DNA of 64,000 nucleotides from positions 258,001 through 322,000 of the forward strand of contig JAUIRK010000065.1 of assembly GCA_030549495.1 (NCBI GenBank). Direction: 5' to 3'. This document shows, in pieces, positions 60,778-64,000 of this stretch. The translations under genes and the position numbers were made by a program. The stretch comes from Nectonema munidae. Taxonomy: Eukaryota; Nematomorpha; Nectonematoida; Nectonematidae. The notes under the pieces are model-generated. The model made no database searches, had not been told where the DNA came from, and was given only the letters and a program-made list of their open reading frames with translations. Numbering within the stretch: the stretch's first letter is position 1; each line of letters starts with the position of its first letter.

Positions 60778-60920
60778 GGGGCGTGAGTAGGGTTGGTTAG
60801 ATGCTGGATTCGATAACTCAAGGTCTTGGGTTCGATTCCGCATCAAGCCTGCTTTCCTCATAGTTCGATACAAGCGGCGCAATTGTGCCTTCTCGATGAA
60901 AACACCCCGGGGTACCTTTA
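60778..60920 (+). repeat. tRNA-derived SINE, best copy
   Basis: GGGGCGTGAGTAGGGTTGGT, then TAGATGCTGGATTCGATAAC and GGGTTCGATTCC, a perfect box B (GGTTCGATTCC). The tRNA-unrelated body ends TTCTCGATGAAAACAC. It lies in the 5' leader of P2, just before the transposase start. Confidence 0.85.
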
Positions 60921-61299
60921 CCTTTTATTCACAAGAAATTGTTCAAATGAAGGGAAAGAGAACTTCTTTCAAAAATGCTTGTGCGTTTCTTTCTCTGTGT
61001 AACGAAGATGATGCCAGTTTTGACGAAACCGAAGTTGTTGAGGTTGTACATGAAGAACTCGATGTAAATCTGATTCAAAGAAGGGATTATGATGATATTG
61101 AAGAAGATTGTGAAGACGAAGAAGGAGAAATAACTGTATACTACCAAAGCTCTGATGATTCAAACAGTGAAGATTCTGATGACGTTGACAAAATTCGGAT
61201 GATTTTGATTTAGTATCTAGAGGTAAAGATCCTAATGAAGTTATAAGATGGAGTTTGAATCCAATAACACCTGCTTCACGTTTGAGAGCTTCGGGCAAT

Positions 61300-62735
61300 G
61301 ATGCACACCGAGGATCCTACATTTCCTTCAGAGAGCCAATCCGCCTTACCTATGATTGACTCGTCTCTGTCATTCTTCTAGGACAGGGGTTGCCAACCTG
61401 GCGTTCCGAACCCTTGGGGGTTCGTTTCACCTTTTTCAAAGGGTACTTTATAAAGGTATCTGAAAAGTTTTTTTAATTTTTAACTAATATATACCACCTA
61501 CATACATTAAATGGGTTGAAAATTTCCCCCAAAACCATAATAAAAAATAGTTGAAAGTTGTTTTGTATATATTGAAATGCATCTTTGACTGATGATTAGC
61601 GAGGCTTAAAATCAATTAGTGTGAAAAAAAAATTATTAGGGGTTCGCCTAAGGCTGAAAATTTTCAAGGGATACTTCGTGAATAAAAGGTTGGGAACCTC
61701 TGTTCTAGGACATCATTGATGCTGTGGCACAAGATATTATCGACTGGCCTTTTCCTAATGTCGAGCCATTACCTATAATTCCTGAAAGCACACCCACAAA
61801 GGTGGTGGGTGATGATACCCTAGAAGCCATTCTTGTGGAAGTTTTTGGGTCAGGCGGCATTCCTGTCTTTCTGAATCAAGAAGAAGAAAAAAATGCCTGA
61901 AAACTTTCGCGGGTATGACGATCATCGACACTTCATTCATGAAATGTTACACCACGCGGACACTCCGGAATTGGGTACAAAGCTAGTAACGGTACTAAAC
62001 TTACTATCTTTCTAAAGACTTGTACAAAGGTGACACCTGGTGCAACATCTTCACCCGAGTTCGAAGAAATCCAGGAAGATCCACCAGTTCACGAAGAAAA
62101 TGATCCTCCAGCTGATATACCAACAGGATCCCCACTCGAGCTATTCTCAATGTAGGAGTGTAAGAAACACGAACTCATTCAGAGCGCCTCCTTTCAAAGC
62201 TTCCTTTGACGGTTTCGCTACACCGTGGACATGCCCAAAGAAACTCCGCTGTCGTAAGTCTATCCAAATCCTCAAATATGGGTACAAACCTCTGATTATC
62301 TCGGATAAGCCTTTCAACTCCTTTTCTCAGTTTGCTCATCCATCCATGTGTCAAGAAAATTTCCTCCAACAAAGATCATTCCTACTTTGCTCAAACACTC
62401 TATTATTCAAGAAGTGAACAAGCCCAGGATTGTATCACCAACCTTCCTAATCCCCAAAAAGGACAACGCCATTAGGTTCATTCAAAACTTCACCTTTTCC
62501 ACGGATTTCTTCAAGAAAGAGAAACTTACTCTAGAAGGGGTGACTTCACTCCTGCATATGTCACACCGTTTTGGCTATGCATGTCGCATAGATCTAAAGA
62601 ATGCGTTTTACGGCATTGTGATACACAAGTCTTATCAATTCTTATTCGGTTTCCGAATCAAGAGTAAAAATTTCGTTTTCCAAAGGCTGCCCATAGGGGC
62701 AAATTTCACACCTGGTATCCTTCAATAAACCTTAT
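61300..62735 (+). pseudogene. Retroelement fossil with reverse-transcriptase fragment (DIRS-like)
   Basis: A retroelement remnant inside piggyBac P2. The recognisable part, about 62400-62725, is the finger/palm start of a reverse transcriptase (SPTFLIPKKDN near the start, CRIDLKNAFYG, LPIGANF), closest in pattern to DIRS/Ngaro or related LTR-kin elements. The upstream 61710-62340 probably belonged to its gag-like region. It is broken, with several interruptions, and neither terminal repeats nor the YxDD half are present. It is old, yet younger than P2 and older than the MITE within it. Confidence 0.55.
61384..61702. mobile_element. hAT MITE, 319 bp, perfect target duplication
   Basis: The ends are CAGGGGTTGCCAACC and ...GGTTGGGAACCTCTG, flanked by the identical octamer TTCTAGGA (61376-61383, 61703-61710). 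It carries a second internal inverted motif (GGGGTTCG at 61421 and 61639). It is the youngest layer of the nested stack in P2. Confidence 0.95.
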
Positions 62736-63889
62736 AAAGTCACCGTAAATATCAAGAAGTATTCATCGTAAATTATATTTATAAAAATAAAATTTATAAA
62801 AAGTAAATTTATATTAATAGTATTCTTCGTAAATTTCATCAATGTATTTCCTTGAGGAAATATGGACGGCTTTTCAAACCAATTTGTGCTGCTTTTATGT
62901 ACCAGAAAGCTCGATATCAGTTTACGAAGAACTTCTAGGTTATAGAGACAAAATCCCAGGCAAGACCTATAAGCCATGCAAGCCTAGGAATTACGGGATA
63001 AAAATTTTTTGGGCCTGTGAATTGCTGTGCAATTGATCAAAGAAAAATTAATTTTATTAGGCATTATTAAATCAACACGAAAAGAAAATTCGATTTATAA
63101 TCATGAAAACTCTATTTCTCTTGTTTCATACGTACCTAAAAGAAACAGAAAAGTTCTCCTTTTAAGTTCTTCGCATTTTACAATTGACATCTCTAACCGT
63201 AATGATAAAAGCCATTCATTATTCTTGATTATAACAAATATAAAGGAGGAGTTGATTTGATGGATGGAATCTTAGAAGAGTTCACTACGAAATAAAAAAC
63301 AAGAGGATGGCCTATCTTGTTAAACTATAACATTATTGATATTTTTTGGCACAATGCTTTCATTTTGATGTGCAAAAATGGTTATAAGCTGAGCAGAAAA
63401 CAGTTTTTAAGAAATTTGTCTTTTCAACTAGCACAAAAATTTGCTACGAAGAGATTCGAATGTACAGGTTTAAGGAAGAATACTATATTGGCTACAAGAT
63501 TAGTTGGTTATTCCATGTATTTGACATTGTCAAACACTGAGAATAACCCTTCTAAAAGACCTAGAAGATGTGTCGTGTGCAAGAAATGGAGTAGATCTAC
63601 CTGTGATAAATGTAAAGATGTAATATGCCCTCTTCATCGTAAGAGTGTTAAAAAAGAATTTTGTTTGCATTGTTAGATTTAATAAACTTCATCTCTAAAT
63701 TTTCATTGAATTTTTCATTAAAACAGCGTGTGTACAAAATGTACACCGAAAAACAACAGTGTAGCAAAAAATCAATATACTTTTGAGGGTTTAACTCGTA
63801 TTGAAAGATGAACTACAATTGATCAGGGAACATACTTTCGTCAGCTTAGACAATTGTAAATTTCCTAGCTCGACTAATGTATCTTTACA

Positions 63890-64000
63890 TGCCATCAAAA
63901 TGATTTCTTTCAATATTCAGTGTCTCAATGCTAAATTTTATGAGCTAGAATTTTTTATTATGAATCTAATTTTTAAATCAAAGTCCATTATACTCTTAGG
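63890..64000 (+). pseudogene. LINE endonuclease N-terminus, cut by window edge
   Basis: From about 63897 the plus strand reads KMISFNIQCLNAKFYELEFF, then KSKSIILLG, matching the start of CR1/L2-type endonuclease domains (usually NIRSLNKNFDEL...). It continues past base 64000, so completeness cannot be judged. Confidence 0.55.

Larger units (their letters stand above)
60947..63676 (+). pseudogene. P2 piggyBac transposase, interrupted
   Basis: The likely start is MKGKRTSFKNACAFLSLCNE at 60947, followed by a long acidic stretch (EEDCEDEEGEITVYYQSSDD) typical of piggyBac N-termini, and RWSLNPITPASRLRAS at 61246-61290. The middle is lost to a retroelement insertion and deletion. It resumes at about 62850: IWTAFQTNLCCFYVPE, then SVYEELLGYRDKIPGKTYKP, where the first catalytic Asp (usually DEQLL) is Tyr, and RNYGIKIFWACE. 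YKGGVDLMDGILEEF (63238-63280) keeps the third Asp. The C-terminal cysteine-rich DNA-binding domain, 63565-63676 (CVVCKKW...CDKCKDVICPLH...CLHC), is intact. The second Asp region is missing. Confidence 0.8.
60322..63790 (+). mobile_element. piggyBac element P2, host to three later insertions
   Basis: The left end is TTAA|CCCTCAATTGTAATTTGG (TTAA 60318-60321) and the right end ...TTTTGAGGGT|TTAA (63791-63794). Palindromes: GTGTACAATTTGTACAC at 60339-60355, its near-copy GTGTACAAAATGTACAC at 60518-60534 (179 bp further in), and the same at 63730-63746. It contains a SINE (60778), a retroelement fossil (about 61300-62735) and, within the latter, a hAT MITE. Confidence 0.85.

Overview
The window is AT-rich DNA from an invertebrate animal genome. 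Evidence for this: spliced animal-type genes with GT-AG introns (a three-exon globin), a single-exon seven-transmembrane receptor, tRNA-derived SINEs, and many transposon classes typical of metazoans (pogo/Tigger, hAT, piggyBac, Mutator-like, several non-LTR retrotransposon lineages). I cannot place the species. There is no bacterial or organellar sequence, no rRNA, and no intact tRNA gene.

Layout: 1-3488 is a minus-strand Tigger element carrying a retroposed mononegavirus nucleoprotein fossil. 3767-5767 is a plus-strand pogo element with matching ends. 6540-8340 is a decayed hAT transposase. 8459-13491 is a hAT element with an exact 8-bp target duplication, into which a 3.8-kb piggyBac-type element with two ~150-bp tandem arrays inserted. 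13.9-21.1 kb holds a small possible membrane-protein gene, a MITE, hAT remnants, a LINE tail, a piggyBac 5' piece and a decayed SINE. 22.0-24.4 kb is a CR1/L2-like LINE followed by a pure ATC/GAT microsatellite of 1056 bp. 25511-26536 (minus) is a seven-transmembrane receptor gene. 27.6-34.6 kb is an RTE-like LINE split by a 3.4-kb Mutator-like insertion. 34.7-36.5 kb is a second LINE on the minus strand. 36.5-40.5 kb is another copy of the piggyBac-type repeat (plus a partial one) that landed in a third pogo/Tigger element ending at 42344. 46086-57110 (minus) is a globin gene whose 8.5-kb first intron holds a piggyBac element, a LINE scrap and a SINE scrap. 60322-63790 is a further piggyBac element invaded by a SINE, a retroelement fossil and a hAT MITE. 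The right edge enters another LINE.

The two best host genes are the globin and the receptor. The globin was assembled from three exons with compatible phases: an N-terminus beginning MGNCSS (probable myristoyl/palmitoyl anchor), an intron at the classic B12.2 position, the proximal F8 histidine kept, and tyrosine where the distal E7 histidine is usual. The last exon is only 132 bp and easily missed.

The most striking pattern is in the piggyBac-type elements. Different lineages here have different terminal sequences, but each carries its own palindrome 13-17 bp inside the TTAA-flanked end. Two of the lineages also carry a second copy of it exactly 179 bp further in, at the transposase 5' end. 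Nested insertions with readable empty sites allow a relative chronology.
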